DNA of 64,000 nucleotides from Pantoea anthophila (GCF_006494375.1 NZ_VHIZ01000052.1:124001-188000); one strand, 5' to 3'. Numbered from the stretch's first letter, positions 40,342 through 52,176 are shown. The notes: generated by a model from the sequence alone, not told the origin. Translations and numbers: made by a program.

Positions 40342-40763
40342 AACAGCGCTATACCCCTGATTTCCCCGAAATGATGCGGCTCTGCGAAACCAATTTCGCC
40401 CAGTTACGCCGCCTGCTGCCGCGCAGCGATGAGGCGGGTGCATCGGTGATCTATCAGGTGAGTGGCGCCCGTTATCAGCTGACCATCCAGGAGTCGACCC
40501 GCTACACCACGCTGGTGGAGATTCGCCAGGTCGCGCCTGCCGTGAGTTACTGGAGCCTGCCTTCGATGTCGGTACGGCTCTATCACGATGCGATGGTCGC
40601 TGAAGTGTGTTCAACTCAACAGATCTATCGCTTTAAAGCGCGCTATGATTATCCTAATAAAAAATTGCATCAGCGCGATGAAAAACATCAGATAAACCAG
40701 TTTCTCGCAGACTGGCTGCGCTACTGCCTGGCACATGGCGCAATGGCAGTTCCGGTCTGCTGA
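40338..40763 (+). CDS. yqiB: DUF1249 family protein YqiB
   Basis: A 141-aa soluble protein starting [20 protein letters not shown]. The family is conserved in gammaproteobacteria next to nudF and cpdA; its function is unknown. The start overlaps the nudF stop (ATGA), so translation is coupled. No signal peptide or membrane segment is seen. Conserved features are the Trp/Tyr-rich C-terminal half ([12 protein letters not shown]). Confidence 0.92.
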   Translation: MKQRYTPDFPEMMRLCETNFAQLRRLLPRSDEAGASVIYQVSGARYQLTIQESTRYTTLVEIRQVAPAVSYWSLPSMSVRLYHDAMVAEVCSTQQIYRFKARYDYPNKKLHQRDEKHQINQFLADWLRYCLAHGAMAVPVC

Positions 40764-40805
40764 TGCGTATAATGCAGTAAATGGCGTGGAGACGAAGGAA
40801 ACGCT

Positions 40806-41633
40806 TTGGATAGCCTGCTAACTCTTCCTGTGGCGAACGGTTCCGAAATCAGGATTTTACAAATCACGGACACCCACCTGTTCGCTGGAAAACATGAGTC
40901 GCTACTTGGGGTGAATACCTGGTCGAGCTATGAAGCGGTCGTGGAGGCAATTACTGCGCAGCAGCGCGACTACGACCTGATCATTGCCACCGGCGATCTG
41001 GCTCAGGACCACTCAGTGGAGGCCTATCAGCATTTTGCTGAGGGTATCTCACGTTTGCCCCGCCCCTGCGTCTGGCTGCCGGGAAATCACGATTTCCAGC
41101 CCGCGATGGTCGATACGCTGGCAGCCGCCCATATCAATGCCCACAAGCAGGTGCTGCTGGGCGATCAGTGGCAGATCGTTCTGCTCGACAGCCAGGTGCC
41201 CGGTGTGCCGCACGGCATGCTGAGCGACTACCAGCTGGAGTGGCTCGATAATGCGCTGGCCCGCTTTCCACAACGACACACGCTGGTCCTGTTGCATCAC
41301 CATCCGCTGGCCTCAGGCTGCACCTGGCTCGACCAGCATAGCCTGCGCAATTCCCATCAGCTTGACGCGGTGCTACAGCGCTATCCGCTGGCCCGGACGC
41401 TGGTGTGTGGTCATATTCATCAGGAGCTGGATCTGCTGTGGCATGGCCGCCGGGTGCTGGCGACGCCATCGACCTGCGTGCAGTTCAAACCCCACTGCAC
41501 CAGCTTTGCGATTGATACCGTCGCGCCAGGCTGGCGCTGGTTTACCCTGCATCCGGATGGCGGCGTAGAGACCGAGGTTAACCGGCTCGACACCGACGCT
41601 TTTCGTCCCGATTTAGACTCAGAAGGATACTGA
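40806..41633 (+). CDS. cpdA: 3',5'-cyclic-AMP phosphodiesterase CpdA
   Basis: Hydrolyses cAMP and so tunes CRP signalling. A calcineurin-like metallophosphatase: D/H residues in ITDTHLF (about 20), GDLAQD (about 62), GNHDFQ (about 92), HHHPL and CGHIHQE (about 204). It is 275 aa. The start is a TTG at 40806 with AAGGA upstream; the protein then begins like E. coli CpdA and ends with the same SEGY. A weak start codon implies low output. Third gene of the operon. Confidence 0.94.
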   Translation: MDSLLTLPVANGSEIRILQITDTHLFAGKHESLLGVNTWSSYEAVVEAITAQQRDYDLIIATGDLAQDHSVEAYQHFAEGISRLPRPCVWLPGNHDFQPAMVDTLAAAHINAHKQVLLGDQWQIVLLDSQVPGVPHGMLSDYQLEWLDNALARFPQRHTLVLLHHHPLASGCTWLDQHSLRNSHQLDAVLQRYPLARTLVCGHIHQELDLLWHGRRVLATPSTCVQFKPHCTSFAIDTVAPGWRWFTLHPDGGVETEVNRLDTDAFRPDLDSEGY

Positions 41634-41636
41634 CGC

Positions 41637-42218
41637 GTGGCGGCACTGCTCTATCTGCACGGTTTTAACAGCTCGCCGCAGTCGGCGAAGGCGACGCAGT
41701 TCCGGCAATGGTTAGAGACGCATCATCCGTCGATTAAGATGATTGTGCCGCAGCTGCCAACCTTTCCGGCGGACGCTGCCGCCCTGCTGGAAGAGCTGGT
41801 CCTGAGCCACAGCGGTGAAACCCTGGGGCTGGTCGGCTCGTCGCTGGGGGGCTATTACGCCACCTGGCTGTCACAATGCTTTATGCTGCCGGCGGTTGTC
41901 GTCAACCCTGCGGTACGCCCCTTTGAGCTGCTGGCCGATTTCCTCGGCGACAATCAGAATCCCTACACCGGCCAGCAATATGTGTTAGAGTCACGCCACA
42001 TTTACGATCTGAAAGTGATGCAGATCGAACCGCTGGAAGCGCCCGATTTACTCTGGCTGCTGCAACAAACCGGCGATGAAGTTCTCGATTACCGTCAGGC
42101 GCTCGACTACTACAGCGCGTGTCGCCACACGGTAGAAGAGGGCGGAAATCATGCATTTACTGGATTCGAGCGCCATTTCCCGCAGATTCTGGACTTTCTT
42201 GGTCTGAATCACACCTGA
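41637..42218 (+). CDS. yqiA: Esterase YqiA
   Basis: Alpha/beta-hydrolase esterase of 193 aa, cytosolic. The nucleophile elbow is GSSLGG at about 65, after the oxyanion segment [10 protein letters not shown] (about 5-14). A likely catalytic His is in EGGNHAF (about 170). It starts at GTG 41637, 3 nt after the cpdA stop. Natural substrate unknown; E. coli YqiA acts on short acyl esters. It is followed by parE. Confidence 0.92.
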   Translation: MAALLYLHGFNSSPQSAKATQFRQWLETHHPSIKMIVPQLPTFPADAAALLEELVLSHSGETLGLVGSSLGGYYATWLSQCFMLPAVVVNPAVRPFELLADFLGDNQNPYTGQQYVLESRHIYDLKVMQIEPLEAPDLLWLLQQTGDEVLDYRQALDYYSACRHTVEEGGNHAFTGFERHFPQILDFLGLNHT

Positions 42219-42254
42219 GTAACGCGGAAATCGCACCCCATTTCACCCATCTGA

Positions 42255-44162
<1,908 letters not shown>

Positions 44163-44165
44163 AAG

Positions 44166-44192
44166 CAGGACGCGAAAGCGTCCTGTTCTTTT
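44166..44192 (+). terminator. Terminator after parE
   Basis: Stem CAGGACGC / GCGTCCTG closed by a GAAA tetraloop, followed by TTCTTTT. Confidence 0.85.
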
Positions 44193-44259
44193 ATGCCCGA
44201 CGCATCACCCGTGAACGGTGGCCGGAAAGCCAGTCCACTCAGCAGAGACAGTAACCCTT

Positions 44260-45159
44260 GTGAAAATTACCCTGGAAGAGCTACGCGCCTGGGTGGCGGT
44301 GGTGGACAGCGGCTCGATTACGGCGGCGGCCTCTCAGCTGGCGCAGACCAGTTCCGGTATCAGTCGGGCACTGTCGCGGCTGGAGAGTAAACTGCAGACC
44401 ACGCTGCTGCATCGCACCACCCGACGGCTGGCACTCACCGAAGAGGGGCAGGTCTTTCTGGAGCATGCGCGCCAGATTCTGGCCTCGGTTGAACAGGCTG
44501 AAGAGCAGATTGCCCTGCGGCGTGAAATGCCGTCAGGACGGCTGCGGGTCAACGCAGCGACGCCCTTTATGCTGCATGTGATCGTGCCGCTGGTGGAGGA
44601 TTTCCGCGCCCGCTATCCGCTGATCCAGCTTGAGCTGAATACCGACGATATCCTGATCGATCTGCTGGAGCAGCAGACCGACGTGGCCATTCGCATTGGT
44701 GAACTGCGCGACTCCACGCTGCGCGCCCGGATGCTGGGTAGCAGCGCGATCCGGCTGATGGCAAGTCCGGCTTATCTGGCGAAGGCGGGCACACCGCAAA
44801 GCGTTGCCGATCTGGCGCAGCATCAGACCATTGGCTTCAGTCATCCTGAGATCCATAACCTCTGGCCGATCTGGCAGGCGGAAGGGGAGTTTATGCGGGT
44901 TAAGCCGACGATCGCGGCTTCCAGCGGAGAGACCATCCGGCAGCTGGCGCTGGCAGGACAGGGGATTGCGCGCCTTTCCGACTTTGTCAGTCGGGAAGAT
45001 TGCGCCGCCGGGCGACTGGTGCCGGTGCTGACAGCGGAAACCCGCGAGCTGCGACTGCCGGTACATGCGGTCTACTACCGAAACACCACGCTCTCTTCGC
45101 GCATTGGCTGCTTCCTGGATTTTCTCCGCAGCGAGATCGATCGTCGACAGCTGCTCTGA
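44260..45159 (+). CDS. LysR-family transcriptional regulator
   Basis: A DNA-binding regulator of the CrgA/DsdC-like LysR group. The winged helix-turn-helix occupies about 1-60 (LEELRAWVAVVDSGSITAAA). The effector-binding domain is at about 90-290. I chose GTG 44260, giving the usual 299 aa; a frame open to GTG 44218 is possible. No divergent target gene adjoins it: parE is upstream on the same strand, and ygiN-mdaB converge on it. Its target may be itself or the nearby quinone reductase genes, by inference only. Confidence 0.88.
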   Translation: MKITLEELRAWVAVVDSGSITAAASQLAQTSSGISRALSRLESKLQTTLLHRTTRRLALTEEGQVFLEHARQILASVEQAEEQIALRREMPSGRLRVNAATPFMLHVIVPLVEDFRARYPLIQLELNTDDILIDLLEQQTDVAIRIGELRDSTLRARMLGSSAIRLMASPAYLAKAGTPQSVADLAQHQTIGFSHPEIHNLWPIWQAEGEFMRVKPTIAASSGETIRQLALAGQGIARLSDFVSREDCAAGRLVPVLTAETRELRLPVHAVYYRNTTLSSRIGCFLDFLRSEIDRRQLL

Positions 45160-45180
45160 GCCGTTTGTCAGAAATAAAAA

Positions 45181-45202
45181 ACCCCTGTCGCGGGACAGGG
45201 GT
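45181..45202. terminator. Hairpin after the LysR gene
   Basis: Perfect 9-bp stem ACCCCTGTC / GACAGGGGT with a 4-nt loop. The T-run is on the minus strand (TTTTTTATTTC), so it would also end the ygiN transcript arriving from the right. Confidence 0.8.
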
Positions 45203-45262
45203 TCTGATGAGTTCTAAACCCGCATTCGGGCACGTCTGGCCGCAATGTATTAGCTCAGCGCG

Positions 45263-45367
45263 CAGGGAACAGGGTCAGAAGAGGAAAACGTCCCGCGCCA
45301 TGGACGGCGCGGGCCGAGCAGTCATGGATGACGTTTTTGCGTTTTTCCGATCTGACCCTGTTCCCTG
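45263..45367. repeat. 105-bp palindromic repeat element
   Basis: The ends are a perfect 17-bp inverted repeat, CAGGGAACAGGGTCAGA and TCTGACCCTGTTCCCTG. Inside are nested complementary segments: AAAACGTC (45285-45292) with GACGTTTT (45330-45337), and CCCGCGCC with GGCGCGGG around a short loop. The whole unit can fold as a cruciform or long RNA hairpin. It contains no gene and sits between convergent genes. It looks like a dispersed intergenic repeat or a MITE; no second copy is present in this window. Confidence 0.75.
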
Positions 45368-45456
45368 TGCCGGCTCGATCGCAAAGCGAATCTGGCCGGG
45401 TTTTATCACCAGCCTTAACCCCGGTTACACCACAGGGATTAAAGCTTCAGCAACAA

Positions 45457-45765
45457 TCAGGCGCTGGGTTCCAGCACCAGAATCTTCACATCCACCACGT
45501 CATCTTTGATCAGCGCGCGATGGGCATCCATGTGCGGCATCTGCTGATGCTGCTCCAGATGGCGCAGCGTTTCCCACTGTTCCAGCATGAAAATAGAGTC
45601 GGGGGAGTTCTGCTTCCACGGCACCTGAGCCTGATGATCCAGCAGCGCGTCATACTGATGGCAGCCATCTTCTGCCAGCACCTGCGGGATCAGCTTGTTC
45701 ACGGCATCAAGCACGGCCTGACGGCGTCCGGGTTTGACACAAATTTCTGCTACGACAGTTAACAT
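45457..45765 (-). CDS. ygiN: Antibiotic-biosynthesis-monooxygenase-fold quinol monooxygenase YgiN
   Basis: A 102-aa dimeric ABM-fold protein. E. coli YgiN oxidises menadiol, forming a quinone redox cycle with MdaB. The start MLTVVAEI and the segment QWETLRHLEQHQQMPHM match the family. It lies 48 nt downstream of mdaB on the same strand, so the two are probably co-transcribed. The palindromic repeat follows its stop codon. Confidence 0.93.
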   Translation of the reverse strand: MLTVVAEICVKPGRRQAVLDAVNKLIPQVLAEDGCHQYDALLDHQAQVPWKQNSPDSIFMLEQWETLRHLEQHQQMPHMDAHRALIKDDVVDVKILVLEPSA

Positions 45766-45813
45766 TCGCGAATTCCTCTTTCGTGGGAAAAGTGTAAGTC
45801 TCCACCCTCTATC

Positions 45814-46395
45814 TTAGGCAAAAACCTGGCTAAGATGGTTCCGATAAGCGGCGATGTCGCGTGGCACGTCCGGGGCTTTAATCACGTCGTTGCAGATAAA
45901 GGTCGGCAGCGCCTCCATTCCCAGGAACTGATTCGCTTTGTGGAAGTGCAGATAGAGACCATCCACGCCGACGCCTTCAAAGAACTGCTCCGGATCGGTA
46001 AAGGCCTGCAGCGGCGCGTTCCAGGTCAGTGACAGCATATATTTTTTGCCCTGCAGCAGGCCGCCGGAACCATACTTTTTCGCAGCATCGGAGCGGGTAC
46101 GACCATCGCTGGCGTAGAGCGAGCCGTGGCCTTCGGTGAAGACTTCGTCGATGTAACGCTTCACGGTCCAGGGCTCACCCATCCACCAGCCCGGCATCTG
46201 ATAAATCACCACATCGCTCTCAACGTACTTCTGTACTTCATCCGCTACCACGTAGTCGCTGTCCGCGACGGTGACAGAAACCTCATGTCCCATGTCACGC
46301 AGCTGACTGGCCGCCACATCGGTCAGGGTGTGGTTCAGTTCGCCTTTAGAGTGGGCAAAGGTTTTGCCGCCATCGATAATTAAAATTTTGCTCAT
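45814..46395 (-). CDS. mdaB: NADPH:quinone reductase MdaB (modulator of drug activity B)
   Basis: FAD-dependent flavodoxin-fold quinone reductase of 193 aa. It has the N-terminal ILIIDGGKTFAHSKGELN and the active-site segment YQMPGWWMGEPW (about 67-78). It reduces quinones by two electrons and pairs with ygiN downstream. I use ATG 46395; a TTG just upstream is also in frame. GAGG lies about 10 nt upstream. Confidence 0.95.
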   Translation of the reverse strand: MSKILIIDGGKTFAHSKGELNHTLTDVAASQLRDMGHEVSVTVADSDYVVADEVQKYVESDVVIYQMPGWWMGEPWTVKRYIDEVFTEGHGSLYASDGRTRSDAAKKYGSGGLLQGKKYMLSLTWNAPLQAFTDPEQFFEGVGVDGLYLHFHKANQFLGMEALPTFICNDVIKAPDVPRDIAAYRNHLSQVFA

Positions 46396-46536
46396 CAACT
46401 GTTTACCTCATTGTCTGAATATGGGGCTCAGCTTACGCGCGCTGCGGCCGCAGAAAAATGGGACGTTGATCACAAGACTTTTGCTATGACAGCAATAATC
46501 GGCCCGTCTATGGCACGATGAGTGGGCAAACTCATC

Positions 46537-47316
46537 ATGAAAAAAACACCAATGAAAAAAATCGTCTTCGCTTTGCTGCTGGCCAGCGGTGCTGTCCAGG
46601 CTCAATCTCATCTCGACACTATCCTCAGTTCTAAAGTCCTGAAAGTCTGTACCACCGGCGACTACAAGCCTTACAGCTTCCTGCGTCCCGATGGTCAGTA
46701 TGAGGGCCTGGATATCACGATGGCTGACGCGCTGGCGACCTCGCTGAACGCTAAGGTGCAGTGGGTGCCGACCACCTGGAAAACCCTGATGCCCGACTTT
46801 CTGGCGAAGCAGTGTGATATCGCCGTCGGGGGCATTTCGGTCACCCTGAAACGCCAGCAGACTGCCTGGTTCGCCCAGCCACTGGATGTCGATGGCAAAA
46901 TCCCGCTGGTGCGCTGCGCCGATAAAGCGCGCTTTCAGACGATTGAGCAGCTCAACCGTCCCGATGTGCGCCTGATTGAACCGGCAGGCGGCACCAACGA
47001 AGCCTTTGTTCACAGCCATCTGCCCAGCGCATCACTGACGCTGTTCCACGATAACGTCACCATCTTTCAGCAGCTGGTGGACAACAAGGCGGATGTCATG
47101 ATCACTGACGCCTCCGAAGCGCGCTATCAGCAGCAGCACTATCCGACGCTCTGTGCCCTGAATGCTGACAAGCCGCTGCAGTATGGTGAGAAGGCGTACA
47201 TGATTCCGCGTGATGACATCAGCTGGAAGCTCTATGTCGATCAGTGGCTGCACCTCAGCACCGCGACCGGGGAATACCGTGATATTGCCCGCCAGTGGAT
47301 GGGGACCGCGCGCTGA
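46537..47316 (+). CDS. pheC: PheC-like periplasmic cyclohexadienyl dehydratase
   Basis: The 259-aa protein has a cleavable signal peptide (ends VQAQ). Its solute-binding fold matches Pseudomonas PheC, an enzyme that turns prephenate or arogenate into phenylpyruvate or phenylalanine in the periplasm. Matching stretches are CTTGDYKPYSF (about 33), GLDITMADALA (about 52), CDIAVGGISVTL (about 89), PAGGTNEAF (about 150), DNVTIFQQLVD and the C-terminal YVDQWLH. It is monocistronic before parC; there is no permease, which argues against an ABC importer. Catalysis is inferred from homology. Confidence 0.82.
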   Translation: MKKTPMKKIVFALLLASGAVQAQSHLDTILSSKVLKVCTTGDYKPYSFLRPDGQYEGLDITMADALATSLNAKVQWVPTTWKTLMPDFLAKQCDIAVGGISVTLKRQQTAWFAQPLDVDGKIPLVRCADKARFQTIEQLNRPDVRLIEPAGGTNEAFVHSHLPSASLTLFHDNVTIFQQLVDNKADVMITDASEARYQQQHYPTLCALNADKPLQYGEKAYMIPRDDISWKLYVDQWLHLSTATGEYRDIARQWMGTAR

Positions 47317-47336
47317 CCTGCTCCTGCCTGACGACG

Positions 47337-47369
47337 CGAGGCGTGCCGGTCGCTGACTGACACGCCTCG
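47337..47369 (+). terminator. Hairpin after pheC
   Basis: Perfect 9-bp stem CGAGGCGTG / CACGCCTCG with a 15-nt loop. There is no clear T-run, so termination is uncertain. Confidence 0.45.
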
Positions 47370-47509
47370 GGCGGCTGAAATCGCGCGGGTGCACGGCGCG
47401 CAGACCCGCGCTTCCCCTGTGACTAACACCAGCGAATAAGGTACTATCCTCGCCAAACCACCGCCGGGTGTCCCGCCGTTGTGGGCCACGATGTGAGGAT
47501 GAGAAATTA

Positions 47510-49783
47510 ATGAGTGAACTGACTCAGGATGGTGCAGAGCGTCTTGCCCTGCATACGTTTACCGAGAACGCGTACTTAAACTATTCGATGTACGTCATCA
47601 TGGACCGCGCCCTGCCTTATATTGGCGACGGGTTAAAGCCGGTCCAGCGCCGTATTGTCTACGCCATGTCCGAACTGGGACTGAACGCCAGCGCAAAATT
47701 TAAAAAATCGGCGCGTACTGTCGGTGACGTGCTGGGTAAATACCATCCGCACGGCGACAGCGCCTGCTACGAAGCGATGGTGCTGATGGCGCAGCCTTTC
47801 TCCTACCGCTATCCGCTGGTTGATGGCCAGGGAAACTGGGGGGCGCCGGACGATCCCAAGTCGTTTGCCGCGATGCGTTACACCGAATCGCGCCTGTCAA
47901 AATATGCTGAAGTGCTGCTGAGCGAGCTGGGGCAGGGGACGGTCGATTATCAGCCGAACTTCGACGGTACGCTGCAGGAGCCGAAGATGCTGCCGGCGCG
48001 CCTGCCGAACATTCTGCTCAACGGCACCACCGGTATTGCAGTCGGTATGGCGACCGACATCCCGCCGCACAACCTGCGTGAAGTGGCGCAGGCGGCGATT
48101 GCCCTGATCGACTCGCCAAAAACCACGCTGGAACAGCTGCTCGATATTGTTCAGGGGCCTGATTATCCGACCGAGGCGGAGATCATCACGCCGCGTGACG
48201 AAATCCGCAAAATCTATCAGTCCGGGCGGGGCTCCATCCGCCAGCGCGCGGTCTGGAAAAAAGAAGAAGGCGAGGTGGTTATCACCGCGCTGCCACATCA
48301 GGTTTCAGGCGCGCGCGTGCTGGAGCAGATCGCCAGCCAGATGCGCAATAAAAAGCTGCCGATGGTCGAGGATCTGCGTGATGAGTCGGATCATGAGAAC
48401 CCGACCCGGCTGGTGATCGTGCCGCGATCTAACCGCGTCGATCTCGATCAGGTCATGAACCATCTGTTCGCCACCACCGATCTGGAAAAAAGCTACCGCG
48501 TTAACCTCAACATGATCGGGCTGGATAACCGTCCGGCGGTGAAAAACCTGCATGAGATCCTGACCGAATGGCTGGTGTTCCGTCGCGAAACGGTAAAACG
48601 CCGTCTTAACTACCGTCTGGATCGCGTGCTGCGTCGCCTGCATATTCTCGAAGGGTTGCTGGTGGCGTTCCTCAACATCGATGAGGTGATTGAAATCATC
48701 CGGACGGAGGATGAGCCGAAGCCGGTGCTGATGTCGCGTTTTGGCATCAGTGAAACCCAGGCCGAATCGATTCTCGAACTGAAGTTACGCCACCTGGCAA
48801 AACTGGAAGAGATGAAGATCCGTGGCGAGCAGGCGGATCTGGAAAAAGAGCGCGATCAGCTGCAGGCCACGCTGGCCTCTGAGCGCAAGATGAACACCCT
48901 GCTGAAGAAAGAGCTGCAGGCTGACAGCGCCAGCTACGGCGATGAGCGCCGTTCGCCGCTGCATGAGCGTGAAGAAGCCAAAGCCCTGAGTGAAACCGAG
49001 CTGGTGCCGTCTGAGCCGGTCACCATTGTGCTGTCGCAGATGGGCTGGGTACGCAGTGCCAAAGGGCACGATATCGATCCGGCGGGCCTGAGCTACAAAG
49101 CGGGTGACAGCTATCTGGCTGCCGCACGCGGCAAGAGCAATCAGCCGGTGGCCTTTATCGACTCCACCGGTCGCAGCTACACCCTGGACCCGACGTCGCT
49201 GCCTTCTGCACGCGGACAGGGCGAGCCGCTGACCGGCAAGCTGACGCCGCCGCCGGGCGCCGTGGTTGAACAGGTGCTGATGGAAGCTGATGACCAGCGT
49301 CTGCTGATGGCCTCGGATGCGGGTTACGGCTTTATCTGCACCTTCAGCGACCTGGTGTCGCGCAACCGCGCCGGTAAAGCGCTGCTGACGCTTCCGGACA
49401 ATGCCCGCGTGATGACGCCAATGGCCGTGCATCATGAAGATGACATGCTGCTGGCGATCACGCAGGCGGGACGGATGCTGATGTTCCCGGTCGGAGAGCT
49501 GCCGCAGATGTCGAAAGGCAAGGGCAACAAAATCATCTCCATTCCTTCCGCGGAAGCGGCCGCCGGTCAGGACAAACTGGCCTGGCTGATGATCCTGCCA
49601 CCGGGCAGCGCGATTACGCTGCACGTCGGCAAGCGTAAAATGTTGTTGCGCAGTGAAGAGCTTCAGAAATTCCGCGCCGATCGCGGACGTCGCGGCACGC
49701 TGTTACCGCGCGGCCTGCAAAAAATTGATCGTGTTGAACTGGATGCGCCTGCGCGTCCGGCGAGCCCGGATAGCGAAGCGTAA
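47510..49783 (+). CDS. parC: DNA topoisomerase IV subunit A
   Basis: DNA-cutting subunit of topoisomerase IV, 757 aa. The catalytic tyrosine is Y124 in [11 protein letters not shown]. The quinolone-resistance positions S84 and E88 ([10 protein letters not shown]) are in the susceptible state. A C-terminal beta-pinwheel domain covers about 500-740. ATG 47510 with GAGGATGAG upstream is chosen over an in-frame ATG at 47468. plsC follows after 45 nt, across a small hairpin (49790-49810), so parC and plsC may share a transcript, as in E. coli. Confidence 0.98.
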   Translation: MSELTQDGAERLALHTFTENAYLNYSMYVIMDRALPYIGDGLKPVQRRIVYAMSELGLNASAKFKKSARTVGDVLGKYHPHGDSACYEAMVLMAQPFSYRYPLVDGQGNWGAPDDPKSFAAMRYTESRLSKYAEVLLSELGQGTVDYQPNFDGTLQEPKMLPARLPNILLNGTTGIAVGMATDIPPHNLREVAQAAIALIDSPKTTLEQLLDIVQGPDYPTEAEIITPRDEIRKIYQSGRGSIRQRAVWKKEEGEVVITALPHQVSGARVLEQIASQMRNKKLPMVEDLRDESDHENPTRLVIVPRSNRVDLDQVMNHLFATTDLEKSYRVNLNMIGLDNRPAVKNLHEILTEWLVFRRETVKRRLNYRLDRVLRRLHILEGLLVAFLNIDEVIEIIRTEDEPKPVLMSRFGISETQAESILELKLRHLAKLEEMKIRGEQADLEKERDQLQATLASERKMNTLLKKELQADSASYGDERRSPLHEREEAKALSETELVPSEPVTIVLSQMGWVRSAKGHDIDPAGLSYKAGDSYLAAARGKSNQPVAFIDSTGRSYTLDPTSLPSARGQGEPLTGKLTPPPGAVVEQVLMEADDQRLLMASDAGYGFICTFSDLVSRNRAGKALLTLPDNARVMTPMAVHHEDDMLLAITQAGRMLMFPVGELPQMSKGKGNKIISIPSAEAAAGQDKLAWLMILPPGSAITLHVGKRKMLLRSEELQKFRADRGRRGTLLPRGLQKIDRVELDAPARPASPDSEA

Positions 49784-49828
49784 ACAACCCGGCTGACCCC
49801 GCGTCAGCCGTGGCTCAATGAGGGAACT

Positions 49829-50566
49829 ATGCTACTGATTCTGCGTACCATTATTGTCATCATCTATTCGATTTTGATCTGTGTGTTTGGCTCTGTCTGG
49901 TGTCTTTTTTCACCGCGCGATCCGCGTCACGTCGCCACCTTTGGCCATCTGTTTGGCCGCTTATCGACGGTGTTTGGCCTGAAAGTCGAACTGCGTAAAC
50001 CGGCAGGGGCGGAAAACTACGGGAATGCGATCTACATCGCGAACCACCAGAACAACTACGACATGGTCACCGCCGCCAAAATTGTGCAGCCTTCGACGGT
50101 CACGGTCGGTAAGAAGAGCCTGTTGTGGGTGCCGTTTTTTGGCCCGCTCTACTGGCTGACCGGCAACCTGCTGATTGACCGTGACGACCGTGCTAAAGCG
50201 CGCGGCACCATCGGTGAGCTGGTGGATCAGTTCAACCGCAAGCGCATCTCCATCTGGATGTTCCCGGAAGGCACGCGCAGTCGGGGCCGTGGCCTGCTGC
50301 CGTTTAAAACCGGGGCATTCCACGCTGCTGTCGCGGCGGGCGTGCCGATCATTCCGATTGTGGTCTCCAACACCCATGACAAGATCAACCTTAACCGCCT
50401 GAAAAATGGCCTGGTCATCGTTGAGATGCTGCCACCGGTTGACGTAAAGGCGTTTGAATCGGTTTCGGTGCGTAAGCTGGCTACCCACTGTCGCGAACTG
50501 ATGGCCGCGAAGCTGGAAGAGCTGAACGCCGAAGTGGCCGAGCGCGAAAAAAACGGAAAAATCTGA
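49829..50566 (+). CDS. plsC: 1-acyl-sn-glycerol-3-phosphate acyltransferase
   Basis: Adds the second acyl chain to lysophosphatidic acid at the inner membrane. The 245-aa protein has an N-terminal membrane segment and the catalytic HQNNYD box (H73 to D78). The glycerophosphate site is FPEGTRSRG at about 147. It follows parC and precedes ftsP, the E. coli order. Confidence 0.97.
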   Translation: MLLILRTIIVIIYSILICVFGSVWCLFSPRDPRHVATFGHLFGRLSTVFGLKVELRKPAGAENYGNAIYIANHQNNYDMVTAAKIVQPSTVTVGKKSLLWVPFFGPLYWLTGNLLIDRDDRAKARGTIGELVDQFNRKRISIWMFPEGTRSRGRGLLPFKTGAFHAAVAAGVPIIPIVVSNTHDKINLNRLKNGLVIVEMLPPVDVKAFESVSVRKLATHCRELMAAKLEELNAEVAEREKNGKI

Positions 50567-50712
50567 CCGGCGAGCCGTTCGCCGAACTATCCTGCATGGA
50601 TGCCACACGGCGTGGCAGTGACTGCCCGCCGTCGTGAACGCAGCACAGCAAAAACAGAGCAATAAAAACAGGGTCGGCGCGTTAGCGCCACGCGTAAAGG
50701 GTCAGAAGTTTT

Positions 50713-52143
50713 ATGTCTTTCAGCAGACGTCAGTTCATCCAGCTTTCTGCCGGAGTGGCGCTTAGCGCCGGTATCATCCCTCATGCGGCCCGTGCCGCGT
50801 CTTCTGCCAGTGGCGACACACCGCTTCCGGTTCCGCCGTTGCTGGAGTCCCGTCGCGGCCAGCCGCTGTTCCTGACGATGCAGCGCAGCCACTGGTCCTT
50901 TAATGGCGACAACAACAAAGTACCGGTCTGGGGCATCAATGGTCTCTACCTGGGGCCGACCGTCCGGGTTTACAGCGGCGATGACGTTAAGCTGATCTAC
51001 AGCAACCGGCTGAATGAACCGGTCTCCATGACCGTCAGCGGCCTGCAGCTGCCAGGCGCCCTGATGGGCGGCGCGCCGCGCATGATGTCGGCCGGGGTTG
51101 ACTGGGCACCGGTTCTGCCGATTCGTCAGGCCGCCTCGACCTGCTGGTATCACGCCAACACGCCAAACCGCATGGCTCCGCATATCTACAATGGACTGGC
51201 GGGCATGTGGCTGGTGGAGGATGATGTCAGCAAGCAACTGCCGTTGCCAAAGCACTACGGCGTGGATGACTTCCCGATTATTATTCAGGACAAGCGGCTC
51301 GATAACTTTGCCACGCCGGTCTATGACCCGCCGCAGGATGGCGGCTTCCTGGGCGATACGCTGCTGGTGAATGGCGTCCGCAATCCGTACGTCGAGGTGT
51401 CACGCGGCTGGGTGCGTCTGCGTCTGCTGAACGCCTCAAATGCGCGACGCTATGAGATGGTGCTCAGCGATAATCGTCCGTTTATGGTTATTGCCAGCGA
51501 TCAGGGTTTTCTCTCTGCCCCGGTGGCGGTGCAGCGTCTCTCGCTGGCACCCGGTGAACGCCGGGAGGTGCTGATAGACATGTCGCAGGGCGATGAAGTG
51601 TCGATTACGGCGGGAACGGCGGCGGGCATCATGGATCGGCTGCGTGGCTTCTTCGAGCCCTCATCGATTCTGACCTCTACCCTGATCCTGACCCTGCGGC
51701 CCACCGGTTTACTGCCGCTGGTGACCGATAACCTGCCGATGCGGCTGCTGGCCGATCAGATTCTGGATGGGGCGTCGGTTCGCACCCGCGAATTCCGTAT
51801 CGGCGACACGATGCCGGGCATCAACGGCGCGCTCTGGGATATGAACCGGATTGATACCACCGCGCAGCAGGGCACCTTTGAGCGCTGGATCCTGCACGCC
51901 GACCGGCCACAGGCGCTGCATATTCAGGGCGTCATGTTCCTGATTAAAAGTGTTAATGGCGCACAGCCGATGGGCGAAGATCGTGGCTGGAAAGATACGG
52001 TGTGGGTCGATGGCAGTGTGGAACTGATGGTCAGCTTCCCGCAGAGTTCGTCAGACCATTTCCCGTTCGTCTATTACAGCCAGACGCTGGAACTGGCCGA
52101 TCGTGGCACGGCCGGTCAGCTGGTGGTACAGCCTTCTGCATAA
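50713..52143 (+). CDS. ftsP: Cell division protein FtsP (SufI)
   Basis: Periplasmic multicopper-oxidase-fold protein that protects the divisome under stress and lacks copper. The 476-aa precursor begins with a Tat signal (FSRRQF, with R5 and R6) ending near ARA. Three cupredoxin-like domains follow. The copper ligands of true oxidases are not evident, consistent with FtsP. The start is the ATG at 50713. It is ended by a strong hairpin shared with dkgA. Confidence 0.95.
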   Translation: MSFSRRQFIQLSAGVALSAGIIPHAARAASSASGDTPLPVPPLLESRRGQPLFLTMQRSHWSFNGDNNKVPVWGINGLYLGPTVRVYSGDDVKLIYSNRLNEPVSMTVSGLQLPGALMGGAPRMMSAGVDWAPVLPIRQAASTCWYHANTPNRMAPHIYNGLAGMWLVEDDVSKQLPLPKHYGVDDFPIIIQDKRLDNFATPVYDPPQDGGFLGDTLLVNGVRNPYVEVSRGWVRLRLLNASNARRYEMVLSDNRPFMVIASDQGFLSAPVAVQRLSLAPGERREVLIDMSQGDEVSITAGTAAGIMDRLRGFFEPSSILTSTLILTLRPTGLLPLVTDNLPMRLLADQILDGASVRTREFRIGDTMPGINGALWDMNRIDTTAQQGTFERWILHADRPQALHIQGVMFLIKSVNGAQPMGEDRGWKDTVWVDGSVELMVSFPQSSSDHFPFVYYSQTLELADRGTAGQLVVQPSA

Positions 52144-52150
52144 TGCACAG

Positions 52151-52176
52151 GGTCAGGCGGAGAGACCCGCCTGACC
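52151..52176. terminator. Bidirectional hairpin between ftsP and dkgA
   Basis: Perfect 10-bp stem GGTCAGGCGG / CCGCCTGACC with a 6-nt loop, between convergent genes. T-rich sequence (CTTTCT) follows on the plus side. Confidence 0.75.

Noticed and set aside
45263-45367. ERIC element
   Set aside because: Neither the ends nor the core match the ERIC consensus as I know it.
46537-47316. Amino-acid ABC transporter binding protein
   Set aside because: The sequence follows PheC more closely and there are no permease or ATPase genes beside it.
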